Assembly: GCF_014203595.1 (NCBI RefSeq) | Contig: NZ_JACHJK010000002.1 | Location: 372,001-436,000 of the forward strand | Length of the DNA stretch: 64,000 nt | Direction of reading: 5' to 3' | Source: Streptomyces echinatus | GTDB taxonomy: Bacteria > Actinomycetota > Actinomycetes > Streptomycetales > Streptomycetaceae | Part shown: positions 1 to 8,061 of the stretch, piece after piece | Numbering within the stretch: position 1 is the stretch's first letter | Layout of the letters: every line of letters begins with the position of its first letter | Position numbers and translations under genes: made by a program | The notes under the pieces: model-generated | The model's database searches: none | What the model saw: only the letters and a program-made list of their open reading frames with translations | What the model was told of the DNA's origin: nothing

Positions 1-231
1 GTCGCGCAGTCGCTCGCCGCTGTGGGTCAGCAGGTCGAGTCCGAGCAGGACCGTGCGGATGCCGAAGAGGCGAAAGGCGTAGACCGCTGCCGGGCTGGGC
101 GGATCGCGGTCGGGGTCGAACCGCCGGATGAGCGATTCCGGTGCCAGCAGCCCGGCGGCACCGTTGAAGAGTCTGATTCCGGCCAGGAGGTACACCGGGA
201 CCGGTCGGGTGGAGGCAGGGGCCGTGGCCAT
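1..231 (-). CDS. Membrane protein, partial (3' end beyond window)
   Basis: The frame is open from an ATG at 231 to the window edge, giving 77 residues beginning MATAPASTRPVPVYLLAG. CAGGAG lies about 5 nt upstream and makes a good ribosome-binding site. The visible part contains a likely membrane segment near residues 12-30 (YLLAGIRLFNGAAGLLAP) and another hydrophobic stretch near residues 53-68 (FRLFGIRTVLLGLDLL). I do not recognise the family. It resembles the small multi-pass membrane proteins common in actinobacteria. The C-terminus and any function lie outside the window. Confidence 0.7.
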   Translation of the reverse strand, partial: MATAPASTRPVPVYLLAGIRLFNGAAGLLAPESLIRRFDPDRDPPSPAAVYAFRLFGIRTVLLGLDLLTHSGERLRD

Positions 232-322
232 GACGTCTCCTGAGGGTGTGGTGATTCTCGCGGTGACGGGACCATTCGCCGAACCCCACGGCAAGGGAGA
301 GGAACACCCTGGACGCACTCTT

Positions 323-386
323 GGTGACCACGCTAGGTCACCGCCTGCCCAACTGCCACTCGGGGCACACGACTCAACGTTGAATC
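323..386. promoter_or_regulatory. Two palindromes in a 417-nt gene-free gap
   Basis: The gap 232-648 holds no gene. It contains a perfect 7-bp inverted repeat, GGTGACC (323-329) and GGTCACC (336-342), with a 6-nt spacer. It also contains a 10-bp palindrome TCAACGTTGA (374-383) inside a 16-bp near-palindrome (371-386). Both lie 90-155 nt upstream of the membrane-protein start at 231, a reasonable place for regulator binding. No convincing -35/-10 pair was found, and the operator role is an inference. Confidence 0.3.
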
Positions 387-648
387 CGCAATGGTCAAAC
401 GGGCACACATCCCCACCCGCCGGTGGCGGGCCCTCTCCGGATGACCGCGAACGACGCGTAACGGCGGACGATCACGACGGACGGACGCGACGGACGCCGT
501 CGGTCCTGACGGATTGCCGCTCCCCTCCCGACGGGCGGCGCCCTGGCTGAGCTCACCCGAGCTGACGCCCTGTCATCTCGCTCCGCGGGCCGCCGTCGCC
601 CGGCCGGGAGGAACTTCGGGTACGCGCTGCCGTCCCCGCGCTCACCGG

Positions 649-1623
649 TCAGGGCAGCGTCCAGAACCGTACGGTGACGAGATAGAACAGGGCGGCCCAG
701 CAGACCATCGCCACCGCGACGATGCCGAGGCCGCGGAGGTCGGTCCTGGCCGCCGGTTCGTCCGGTGGCGGCCGCAGCCACCGCCCGAGCAGCGGGTTCA
801 CGTAGTAGGGCATGGTCAGGAAGCTCATGAGGAAACTCGACAGCAGGTTGCCCACGAGCAGCCCGATCCAGAGCCGCAGGTGCAGCGGGGAGAGAGCGAG
901 CGTCAGCAGGACGACGGTCGGATACAGACCGACCCAGATGGCGAGGGAGGTCCTGGTCTCGGAGGGCGGCGGCGGTGTCTCCTTGCCGTTGCCCTCGAAG
1001 GCGAACCAGCTGCCGAACGAGTTGTCTATCGTCCGCAGCTTGAAGTCGCTGAACTTCTCGCCCGCGGCCAGGACCTCCTGCCGTTGGGGTGACGTCAGCC
1101 AGGCGTCGAGGTGCTCGGCGCTGTCGTAGCGGTACAGCGTGGTCCATTCCTCCTGCAGGCCCTCGATGGGGCGGAACAGCTCGGTCCCGCGGAACCCGGC
1201 GAACTTGCTCTCCGCCTCGACCATGTGGCGCTGCCAGTCGAGGAAGGCGTCCACATGGCTGGGGTGGACGCGGTGGGTGACCACCACGGTGACCAGCGGA
1301 TCCAGTGCCTGGGTGCCGCTGCTGACCACCTGCTGGGTCGCCGGACCGTCGAAGTACCTGGCACCGACGTCCAGGTACGTCTGCCGGGTGGCGCTGTTGA
1401 TCCACGCCTGCAGATGCGCCACCGAGTCGAACCGGTACACGACGACCCAGTCGGGCTGGAGCGGTGTCGGCGGGGAGACCTCGGCGCCGAGGAAGCCGGG
1501 GTAGTAGGCCGCCGCCGTGTTCAGGTCCTCCTGCCACTTCTCGAACTCCCGCTCCGTGCCGGGCAGGACCTTCTGGCCGATGATCGCCGTCGCCGCGGCG
1601 GCTACGTTCTTCTGGATGCTCAT
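649..1623 (-). CDS. Double ABM-domain protein with C-terminal membrane segments
   Basis: A protein of 324 residues. Two antibiotic-biosynthesis-monooxygenase (ABM, dimeric alpha/beta-barrel) repeats are visible. The first covers about residues 10-100 (VLPGTEREFEKWQEDLNTA, then VVYRFDSVAHLQAWINS). The second covers about 105-200 (THRVHPSHVDAFLDWQRHM, then TLYRYDSAEHLDAWLTSP). The last ~120 residues contain about three hydrophobic segments (IWVGLYPTVVLLTLALS, LLVGNLLSSFLMSFLTM, IVAVAMVCWAALFYLVTV), so it is probably a membrane-anchored tandem ABM protein. The ATG lies 6 nt after the stop of the upstream molybdo-hydroxylase subunit, so the two are co-transcribed. ABM proteins include cofactor-free monooxygenases acting on quinones or polyphenols, but the substrate here is unknown. 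Confidence 0.88.
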   Translation of the reverse strand: MSIQKNVAAAATAIIGQKVLPGTEREFEKWQEDLNTAAAYYPGFLGAEVSPPTPLQPDWVVVYRFDSVAHLQAWINSATRQTYLDVGARYFDGPATQQVVSSGTQALDPLVTVVVTHRVHPSHVDAFLDWQRHMVEAESKFAGFRGTELFRPIEGLQEEWTTLYRYDSAEHLDAWLTSPQRQEVLAAGEKFSDFKLRTIDNSFGSWFAFEGNGKETPPPPSETRTSLAIWVGLYPTVVLLTLALSPLHLRLWIGLLVGNLLSSFLMSFLTMPYYVNPLLGRWLRPPPDEPAARTDLRGLGIVAVAMVCWAALFYLVTVRFWTLP

Positions 1624-1629
1624 GGTGGA

Positions 1630-4347
1630 TCAACCTGTCGACACCGACTGCTCCGCGGGGAGTCGGCCGTAAATGCGTTCCGGAGTCAGCGGCAGCGCAC
1701 GGTAGCGGACGCCCGTGGCGTCGTGGACCGCGTTCGCCAGCGCGGGGGCCACCGGGTTGATGCAGCACTCCGCCATTCCCTTGGCCCGCAGGGGCCCGAC
1801 CGAGTCCGCCGAGCCCACCAGGAGCACCTCGGTGGGCGGTATGTCGGCGTAGGTGGGGATGCGGTAGTTCCGTAGGTTCGGGTTGACCATGACGCCGTTG
1901 TCGTCGACCTGGTAGTTCTCGGTCAGCGCGAAGCCGATGCCCTGGGCGACCCCGCCCTCGATCTGTCCCCGGACCTGCGCCGGGTTGATGATCACTCCGG
2001 CATCCGCCGCCTGCACGCTGTACAGGATCCGGATCTCGCCGGTCACGCGGTGCACGGCGACCCGGAACCCTTGCGTGTTGGAGGTGACGCTGCGGGGCGA
2101 ACCGTAGGCCTTGCGTGCGGCGGTGAACCGGATTCCGCGCGCCCGGGCCAGCGCGACGAGTTCGGCCAGTGACACCCGGCGGTCGCCGCAGACCACACCG
2201 TCGTCGTCCATCGCGCACATCACGACGTGCACGCCCGTGTGCGCCGCGGCGAACTCCAGGATGCGGTCGCGCACGGCGCCCGCCGCCCGCAGGACCGCGT
2301 TCCCCGCCACGAAGAGGCCCGCGCTCGCGAAGGCGCCGGTGTCGAATCCCGTGCGGTCGGTGTCGGACTGCACCAGCCGGATCCGCTCCGGCGTCGTGCC
2401 CAGCTGGCCGGCCGCGATCTGGACATGGGCGGTCGAGGTCCCCTCCCCGAACTCGACCGTACCGACGGCCACTTCGTAGATGAGGTCGTCGCCCAGGGTG
2501 ACCCAGGCCTCGGAGAGGTGTTCCGTCGGGGGCGCGGTCTCGTGCAGGGAACTGGCCACGCCGGCTCCGACGAGCCACTCGGGACCGGGGGGCGGCCGGT
2601 CGGCCGTACGGACCAGGGCCTCGCCGACCAGGTCGACGCACCGGGCGAGTCCGTCCTCGGTGAAGATCACGTCGTCGGGACCCTCGTGCAGGGCGACCAG
2701 GGGCTCACCCGGCCGCACGATGTTGCGGCGGCGCAGTTCGAGCGGGTCCATGTGCAGGGCGCGGGCCAGTTCATCCATCGCCGACTCCACGGCGAACGCC
2801 GGCTGCGTCATCCCGTAACCGCGCAGCGCCCCGCTCGGCACGGTGTTCGTGTAGACGGAGTACGCGTCGTACCTCTTGTGGGGGCAGCGGTAGATCATGA
2901 CGGCGGCCCCGCCCGCGTAGACGGTTTCGCCGCCGTGGTTGCCGTAGGCGCCCGTGTTGGACACGTTGCGCACCTGGAAGGCGGTGAGCGTTCCGTCGGC
3001 CTTCGCGCCGAGTTTCACCGTGAGGGTCATCGGATGCCGCGGCGAGGCCGTGGTGAACTCCTCCTCGCGGGTGTACTCGAGACAGGTGGGCCGCCCGGTG
3101 TCCAGGGTGGCGAGCGCGACCAGGTCCTCCGCGATCACCTCCTGCTTGCCGCCGAATCCGCCGCCGACGCGCTTGCAGAACACCCTCACCTGGTCCGGGC
3201 GCAGCGCGAACAGGTACTCCAGCTTGACCTTCGCGATCGAGGGCGACTGCGAACTCGTGCGGACGTTCAGCCGGCCGTCCTCCAGCCAGGCGATCGAGCC
3301 ATGGGTCTCCAGGTGCGCGTGCTGCACGCGTGGGGAGAAGTACGTGCCTTCGTGGATCACGTCGGCCGCGGCGAACCCCGCGTCGACATCGCCGATGTGC
3401 GAGTGGAGTTCGAGCAGGATGTTGTGGACGGGGTCGCGGACGAACGGATCGTCCGAGCCGTGCAGTTGGGGCGCGCCGTCGGCCATCGCCTCCTCGGGGT
3501 CGAACACCGCGGGCAGCACCTCGTACGCGACGACGAGCCGCCGGCAGCCCTCCTCCGCGGCCCCGGCCGTGTCGGCCAGGACCGCGGCGACGCGCTGGCC
3601 GGCGAAACGGACCGTGTCGTCGAGGATGCGGGTGTCGTCCGGGTCGACCAGATGGTCGGTGTGGATCGCCGTGGTGAAGCGTCTGCGGGGTACGTCTTCC
3701 CAGGTGTAGACCCGGCGCACACCGGGCACCGCGAGGGCGGCCGTCCTGTCGATCGAGACGATCCGGGCGTGCGCGTGGGGCGAGTGCAGCACCTTGAGGT
3801 GCAGCATGCCGTCGATCCGTGTGTCCATGGTGAACTCGGCGTGCCCGGTCACCACGTCGTGGCCCGCGGGCGCTGCGACGCTCGTGCCCACGGCCTTGCC
3901 CGGTGCCGCCGTCTCCACCGCGCCGACACCCCGCACGGCGTCCGCGATCGCCCGGTATCCGGTGCAGCGGCAGAGGTTGCCCTTCAGCGCCCTCGGCAGG
4001 TCCGCCTTCTGTTCCTCGGTGAAGGTCGCCGACGTCATGATCACCCCCGCGGTGCAGAAACCGCACTGGAATCCCGGGGCGTCCTCGAACTGCCGCTGCA
4101 TGGGATGTGGGGCGCCGGGGCGTCCGAGGCCCTCGATCGTGGTGACCTCGCGGCCGTCCGCGCGGAAGGCGGGGGTGATGCAGCTGTGCACCGGTGCGCC
4201 GTCCAGCCATACCGTGCAGGCGCCGCAGTCGCCGGCGTCGCACCCCTTCTTGACGCCGAAGTGGCCGAGGTCGCGCAGGAAGGTGCGCAGACACTGACCG
4301 GGGGCCGGCTCGCGGTCGGATTCCTTGCCGTTCACGATGTAGTTCAT
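1630..4347 (-). CDS. Xanthine dehydrogenase-family subunit: fused [2Fe-2S] and molybdopterin domains
   Basis: A 905-residue protein starting MNYIVNGKESD; the frame stays open further upstream, but this start overlaps the FAD-subunit stop by 4 nt. The N-terminal plant-type [2Fe-2S] cluster uses C36, C41, C44 and C56. A second cluster follows with CGFC and CRCTGY near residues 95-133. From about residue 160 the protein is the aldehyde-oxidase/xanthine-dehydrogenase molybdopterin chain, with VGGGFGGK near residue 395, GALRGYGMTQPAF, and a candidate catalytic glutamate in GMAECC near the C-terminus. In most family members the iron-sulfur and molybdenum parts are separate proteins (CoxS/CoxL type) or all three domains are fused. 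Here two are fused and the FAD part is separate. It should hydroxylate a carbonyl or N-heterocycle; the substrate cannot be predicted. No XdhC-type maturation gene lies nearby. Confidence 0.93.
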   Translation of the reverse strand: MNYIVNGKESDREPAPGQCLRTFLRDLGHFGVKKGCDAGDCGACTVWLDGAPVHSCITPAFRADGREVTTIEGLGRPGAPHPMQRQFEDAPGFQCGFCTAGVIMTSATFTEEQKADLPRALKGNLCRCTGYRAIADAVRGVGAVETAAPGKAVGTSVAAPAGHDVVTGHAEFTMDTRIDGMLHLKVLHSPHAHARIVSIDRTAALAVPGVRRVYTWEDVPRRRFTTAIHTDHLVDPDDTRILDDTVRFAGQRVAAVLADTAGAAEEGCRRLVVAYEVLPAVFDPEEAMADGAPQLHGSDDPFVRDPVHNILLELHSHIGDVDAGFAAADVIHEGTYFSPRVQHAHLETHGSIAWLEDGRLNVRTSSQSPSIAKVKLEYLFALRPDQVRVFCKRVGGGFGGKQEVIAEDLVALATLDTGRPTCLEYTREEEFTTASPRHPMTLTVKLGAKADGTLTAFQVRNVSNTGAYGNHGGETVYAGGAAVMIYRCPHKRYDAYSVYTNTVPSGALRGYGMTQPAFAVESAMDELARALHMDPLELRRRNIVRPGEPLVALHEGPDDVIFTEDGLARCVDLVGEALVRTADRPPPGPEWLVGAGVASSLHETAPPTEHLSEAWVTLGDDLIYEVAVGTVEFGEGTSTAHVQIAAGQLGTTPERIRLVQSDTDRTGFDTGAFASAGLFVAGNAVLRAAGAVRDRILEFAAAHTGVHVVMCAMDDDGVVCGDRRVSLAELVALARARGIRFTAARKAYGSPRSVTSNTQGFRVAVHRVTGEIRILYSVQAADAGVIINPAQVRGQIEGGVAQGIGFALTENYQVDDNGVMVNPNLRNYRIPTYADIPPTEVLLVGSADSVGPLRAKGMAECCINPVAPALANAVHDATGVRYRALPLTPERIYGRLPAEQSVSTG

Positions 4348-5171
4348 GCCAGGTCCCCAGCGGTGAGTTCGCGGCGGATCTCCTCGGCGAAGTGCCGGGT
4401 GAGATGCCGGCGGTGGTCGGGGGTCCCGTTGGGATCGGCGAACCAGACGTCGGCGGGCACGGCGTCGATGCTCCGCCGCAGGGTCCGGGCATCGGGCAGG
4501 GAGTCGAAGGCGATGCGGACCGGCCGCGTGGTGCCGGCGGTGACGGTGAGCAGCAGGTCGCTCGCTCCCCGCCGCTGCGTGCCGACGAGGAACACCGTCG
4601 AACGGCCGAGCCGGGTCAGTGCGAAGCGACGGTGCGCGGTGCGTCTGCGCAGCGCGTGCTCCGGAAGGGTGACGCGCCGGAGGATCTCCCCGGGGGCGAG
4701 TACGTTGCGGTGGTCGCCGATGACGAAATCGAGGGCGTCGACGAAGCGCACGGAGCCGTCGGGCGCCCACAGTTCGTACCGTGCCTCGAGCGCGACCGTC
4801 AGCGTGATCATCGGGCCGGCGGGCAGCGACATGCAGATGTTTCCGCCGACGGTGGCCGCGTTCCAGACCTTGAACGAGGACAGGAACGCCTCGCAGCTCG
4901 CCCGGAACAGAATTCCGGCGGTCCAGCTCTCCGGGCACGGGAAGGCGTACAGGTCGCGGATGGTGCAGGTGGCGCTGATCTCCAGGCCCTGGTCCGTCGG
5001 GACGAGGGGCTCCCAGGGCAGTGCCGTCAGATCGATGAGCCTTCGCAGGTCCGGCTGCTCCGTGGAGTAGAGCCATGTTCCGCCTGCGAGCCAGGCGTCG
5101 CCCTCGTGCCAGTCCATGCCCGGCCGCTCGGACGGTCGCCGGATTACTTCGGTGATGGTGTTGAGGTCCAT
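4344..5171 (-). CDS. FAD-binding subunit of molybdo-hydroxylase (CoxM/XdhA type)
   Basis: A 275-residue protein starting MDLNTITEVIRRP; an upstream start at 5321 would add an unrelated, low-quality N-terminus. The N-terminal FAD-binding PCMH fold shows the family signature ATVGGNIC near residue 120, followed by the PGEILRRVTLP region and the CO-dehydrogenase flavoprotein C-terminal domain. It would pass electrons from the iron-sulfur clusters of the neighbouring fused subunit to an acceptor. Its stop overlaps the next start by 4 nt, indicating translational coupling. The length fits CoxM-like subunits (about 270-290 residues). Confidence 0.9.
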   Translation of the reverse strand: MDLNTITEVIRRPSERPGMDWHEGDAWLAGGTWLYSTEQPDLRRLIDLTALPWEPLVPTDQGLEISATCTIRDLYAFPCPESWTAGILFRASCEAFLSSFKVWNAATVGGNICMSLPAGPMITLTVALEARYELWAPDGSVRFVDALDFVIGDHRNVLAPGEILRRVTLPEHALRRRTAHRRFALTRLGRSTVFLVGTQRRGASDLLLTVTAGTTRPVRIAFDSLPDARTLRRSIDAVPADVWFADPNGTPDHRRHLTRHFAEEIRRELTAGDLA

Positions 5172-5389
5172 GAGAACCGACCTACGGGAGAACGGACCTG
5201 CGAAGAACCAGGCCGTGGCCGCCCTGTCCGGGTCACCGCGCCGGCAGGGACCGGCGGGCCCGGGCACTTTTTCACAGGGTATCGCGGCACGTGAAAGGGG
5301 CCTTGCCGGAGCGATGAGCACCGAGAGTGACCGAAGGGCTCCGAAAGGCTCCGAGGGGCGACTACGCCGTCCACCGGGCCGAACCCCGG

Positions 5390-5433
5390 CCGCACCGGTG
5401 GCCGGGCCCGCGCGGGCCGGGCCACCGGTGCGG
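5390..5433 (-). terminator. Near-perfect 23-bp palindrome after the acyl-CoA dehydrogenase gene
   Basis: Positions 5390-5433 form a palindrome centred on CGCG, with arms starting CCGCACCGGTGGCC and only one mismatch per arm. It lies 12 nt past the stop of the minus-strand acyl-CoA dehydrogenase. It has no T-run, as is usual for streptomycete intrinsic terminators. Confidence 0.6.
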
Positions 5434-5445
5434 CGTACGGCGTGG

Positions 5446-7170
5446 CTACGGAGCCATCTCGTACGCTCCGGACAGCGCCTCGACCCGCTGCCAGACCCGC
5501 TCCGTGCGCGCCTCGTCGACGACCGGCCGCCGGACCGCGCCCAGCGCCCAGTCCTGCTGCCGCTCGGTCGCCGAGTCCTTGCCGTGCAGTTCGACGGCGT
5601 GCGCGGAGAAGTCCCGCACGAGGACGGCGAAGAGCTCGTCGAGGACGTCCTCGTCGAGTCCGGTCAGGGCGGCCTGCTCCAGGACGAGCTGACCGTGCAC
5701 GACGAGGGCGAAGAGCTGGCCGACCGCGAGGAGGAGGTCGAGGTCGCGGCTCTGCTCCGCGTCGGGGGCGGCCGTGGTGGCGAACTCGCAGAGCGCGTCG
5801 GCCTGTTCACGGAAGCGGACCACGTTGGGCAGGTGTGTGAAGGCGTCGAAGGCGGGCCGCCAGTCGTGGAAGCGCACCGAGCCGAGGCCGCGGGCCGGGC
5901 CCTGCCGGAACAGGAAGTCGTCGTCGGCCGCGTCGAGACGCGTCGGTACGGCCGGGTAGTCGGCCGGGTCGAGGAGGTGGCTGCGCATGAACTTCAGGAT
6001 CAGCGCCAGGTTGACGTGGACCGTGCCCTCCAGCTTCGGCAGACCGCGGATCTCGACGGCGGCCTGGCCGAAGTAGTTGTCCTTCTCGAAGCCCTTGGCC
6101 GCGATGACGTCCCACATGAGGTCGATGACCTTCTCGCCCTCCGTGGTCACCTTCATCTTCGTCATCGGGTTGAAGAGCAGGTAGCGGCGGTCGTCCGGTC
6201 CCGCGGAGCGGAAGTAGTCGACGGCGCGGTCGCTGAAGGACTTCATGCCGACGAGCCGGACGTACGCGTCGGTCAGCTCGCGCCGCACGTGCGGGAAGGC
6301 GGTGACGGGGCGGCCGTAGAGGATGCGGTTGTGGGCGTGGGTGACGGCCTCGTACATCGCGTGCTCGCAGATGCCGATCGAGGCGGTGCAGAGGTTGAAC
6401 TTGCCGACGTTGACGGTGTTGAGGGCGGCGTCGAAGGCGGCCCGGCCGGTGTGCAGGACGTCCTCGGCCCCGACGGGGTAGTCCTCCAGGCGGAACTCGC
6501 TGACGAACTTGGAGGAGTCGACGACGTTCTTGACCAGGTGGTAGGCCGGGTGACGGCTGTCGGCGGCGAAGAACACGTAGCCGTCGGGGCCCTCGACGTC
6601 GGTACGGCGGCCGAAGACGGAGACGAGTCCGGCGGTGTTGCCGTTGCCTATGTAGTACTTGGCGCCGGTGGCGCGGAAGCCGCCGTCACCGTCGGGCTCC
6701 AGCAGCATGTCGGTGGAGTAGATGTCGGCGCCGTGGGTCTTCTCGGACAGGCCGAACGCGAACACCTCGCCCTGGGCGAGGAGTTCGGCGGCACGGCTGC
6801 GGGCGGCGGCGTTGTCGCTCTGCCAGACCGGGCCGAGCCCGAGGATCGTGACCTGCCAGGCGTACCAGTAGTCGAGGCCGTAGAAGCCGAGGATCTCGTT
6901 GAGCGCGGCGATCCGGGCGGTGTCCCACCGCTTGTCCGGCTCCGGCTCCCCCGCCGCGGACGACGGGGTCAGGAAGGTGGCGAAGAGGTTCTCCTTCGCC
7001 GCGAAGGCGAGGAAGTCACCGAGCCACGCGCGGGTCCGGTAGTCCTCGATCAGCCGCCGCTTCCCGCGCTCCTCGAACCAGTCGACGGTGGCCCGCAGCA
7101 GGCGGCGCGTCTCGGGGTCGAAGTGCGCGGGATCGTACGTGCGCGGGTTGAACAGCAGCTGGTCGGCCAT
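5446..7170 (-). CDS. Acyl-CoA dehydrogenase family protein
   Basis: A 574-residue flavoprotein of the acyl-CoA dehydrogenase superfamily. The middle domain is recognisable around FGLSEKTHGADIYSTD and KYYIGNGNTAGLVSVFGR, where FAD and substrate contacts fall. The C-terminal helical domain runs through LLFNPMTKMKVTTEGEKVIDL and the KGFEKDNYFGQAAVEIRGL stretch. It is longer than the usual ~380-400 residues, with extensions at both ends, and so resembles the long acyl-CoA dehydrogenase/oxidase-like proteins of actinobacteria. The ATG is preceded by GAAAGG at a good distance. padR lies 119 nt upstream on the same strand, so the pair probably forms one unit controlled by the PadR operator at 7875. 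The acyl substrate is unknown. Confidence 0.88.
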   Translation of the reverse strand: MADQLLFNPRTYDPAHFDPETRRLLRATVDWFEERGKRRLIEDYRTRAWLGDFLAFAAKENLFATFLTPSSAAGEPEPDKRWDTARIAALNEILGFYGLDYWYAWQVTILGLGPVWQSDNAAARSRAAELLAQGEVFAFGLSEKTHGADIYSTDMLLEPDGDGGFRATGAKYYIGNGNTAGLVSVFGRRTDVEGPDGYVFFAADSRHPAYHLVKNVVDSSKFVSEFRLEDYPVGAEDVLHTGRAAFDAALNTVNVGKFNLCTASIGICEHAMYEAVTHAHNRILYGRPVTAFPHVRRELTDAYVRLVGMKSFSDRAVDYFRSAGPDDRRYLLFNPMTKMKVTTEGEKVIDLMWDVIAAKGFEKDNYFGQAAVEIRGLPKLEGTVHVNLALILKFMRSHLLDPADYPAVPTRLDAADDDFLFRQGPARGLGSVRFHDWRPAFDAFTHLPNVVRFREQADALCEFATTAAPDAEQSRDLDLLLAVGQLFALVVHGQLVLEQAALTGLDEDVLDELFAVLVRDFSAHAVELHGKDSATERQQDWALGAVRRPVVDEARTERVWQRVEALSGAYEMAP

Positions 7171-7289
7171 GGGTTGACGCCTTTCGGCTGGTGGAGGGGT
7201 GGGAATCGGGAGGTCGTCCGGACGGGCCGGACCGGGAGGATCCGGAGGACGGGGACGGTCACATGGACCGGCGGCGGGTGCGGAGGCGG

Positions 7290-7862
7290 TCAGCGGTCGG
7301 GGCCGAACCGGGCCAGCGTGGCGAGCACGTCGTCCAGCCAGTCGATCATCATGCGCTCGTACGCGACGCCGCCGCGCAGGACGACGTGCTGGAGTTCTCG
7401 TTCCGCGTCGAGCGGCGCCTTCGCGCCGGCCGCGCTCGCCTCCGGCCCCGTGAAGTCCCGTGTCTCCCCTGCGAGATAGTGCGCCAGCCGGTCCCGGTGC
7501 GCCTGCCGGTGCCGCTCCACTTCGCGGATCAGCGCCGCCGGATCGTCGAAGGCGGCGCCCCGGATCTTCACGGCCAGGTCGTGGCGGACGCTCTCCGGCT
7601 CGATCGGATCGTGCAGCCAGGAGGACAGCGCGGCGCGCCCGAGATCGGCGACGGAGTACTCCTTCTTGTCCGGCCGGCCCTGCTGCGGGACGTCCCGGGC
7701 GTCGACCCAGCCGTCGTCCTCCATGCGCTTGAGCACGCGGTAGATCTGCTGGTGGGTCGCGGTCCAGAAGTAGCCGATGGACCGGTCGAAACGCCGGGCG
7801 AGTTCATAGCCGGACGCCGGCTTCTCCAGGAGCGACACCAGGATCGCGTGTTCGAGCGCCAT
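7290..7862 (-). CDS. PadR family transcriptional regulator
   Basis: A 190-residue protein. The N-terminal winged helix runs from MALEHAILVSLLEKPASGYELARRF through YFWTATHQQIYRVLKRMEDDGWV, the PadR signature. The C-terminal half (about residues 95-190) is the helical dimerisation domain (PadR C-terminal/Vir_act_alpha type). The ATG at 7862 has AGGA 8-9 nt upstream. An earlier in-frame ATG at 7898 would place the operator inside the coding region and is less likely. The perfect inverted repeat at 7875-7896 sits just upstream of the ribosome-binding site, so autorepression is likely, with the downstream acyl-CoA dehydrogenase as co-regulated target. Confidence 0.9.
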   Translation of the reverse strand: MALEHAILVSLLEKPASGYELARRFDRSIGYFWTATHQQIYRVLKRMEDDGWVDARDVPQQGRPDKKEYSVADLGRAALSSWLHDPIEPESVRHDLAVKIRGAAFDDPAALIREVERHRQAHRDRLAHYLAGETRDFTGPEASAAGAKAPLDAERELQHVVLRGGVAYERMMIDWLDDVLATLARFGPDR

Positions 7863-7874
7863 GACGTCGATCCT

Positions 7875-7896
7875 GCTATGCAACTCGTTGCATAGC
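7875..7896. promoter_or_regulatory. Probable PadR operator, perfect 10-bp inverted repeat
   Basis: GCTATGCAAC (7875-7884) and its exact complement GTTGCATAGC (7887-7896) are separated by 2 nt. The site lies 12-34 nt upstream of the padR ATG, where bound protein would block transcription. It is AT-richer than its surroundings. Assignment to PadR follows from position and from the usual autoregulation in the family; binding has not been shown. Confidence 0.65.
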
Positions 7897-8061
7897 AAGC
7901 GTCGCCCGCACCGATGCGACGCGGCTCACCCCACGGGCGGCACCCGACCCGATGCGACCGGCGGTCCCGGGCCGTCCCCGCCCACCACGTGGTGATCGCG
8001 GGTGCGGTTGTCGTCCCCCGTGCGGCACGGGATCCTGAGGAGCACGAGGGGAAGCGGTGTC

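Noticed and set aside
2227..5070. A 947-codon plus-strand open frame opposite the molybdo-hydroxylase genes
   Set aside because: It is a high-GC shadow frame: the minus strand carries clear domain motifs and ribosome-binding sites, while the plus translation has none.
5116..7479. A 787-codon plus-strand frame opposite the acyl-CoA dehydrogenase
   Set aside because: Antisense shadow; the opposite strand encodes a recognisable flavoprotein and PadR regulator.
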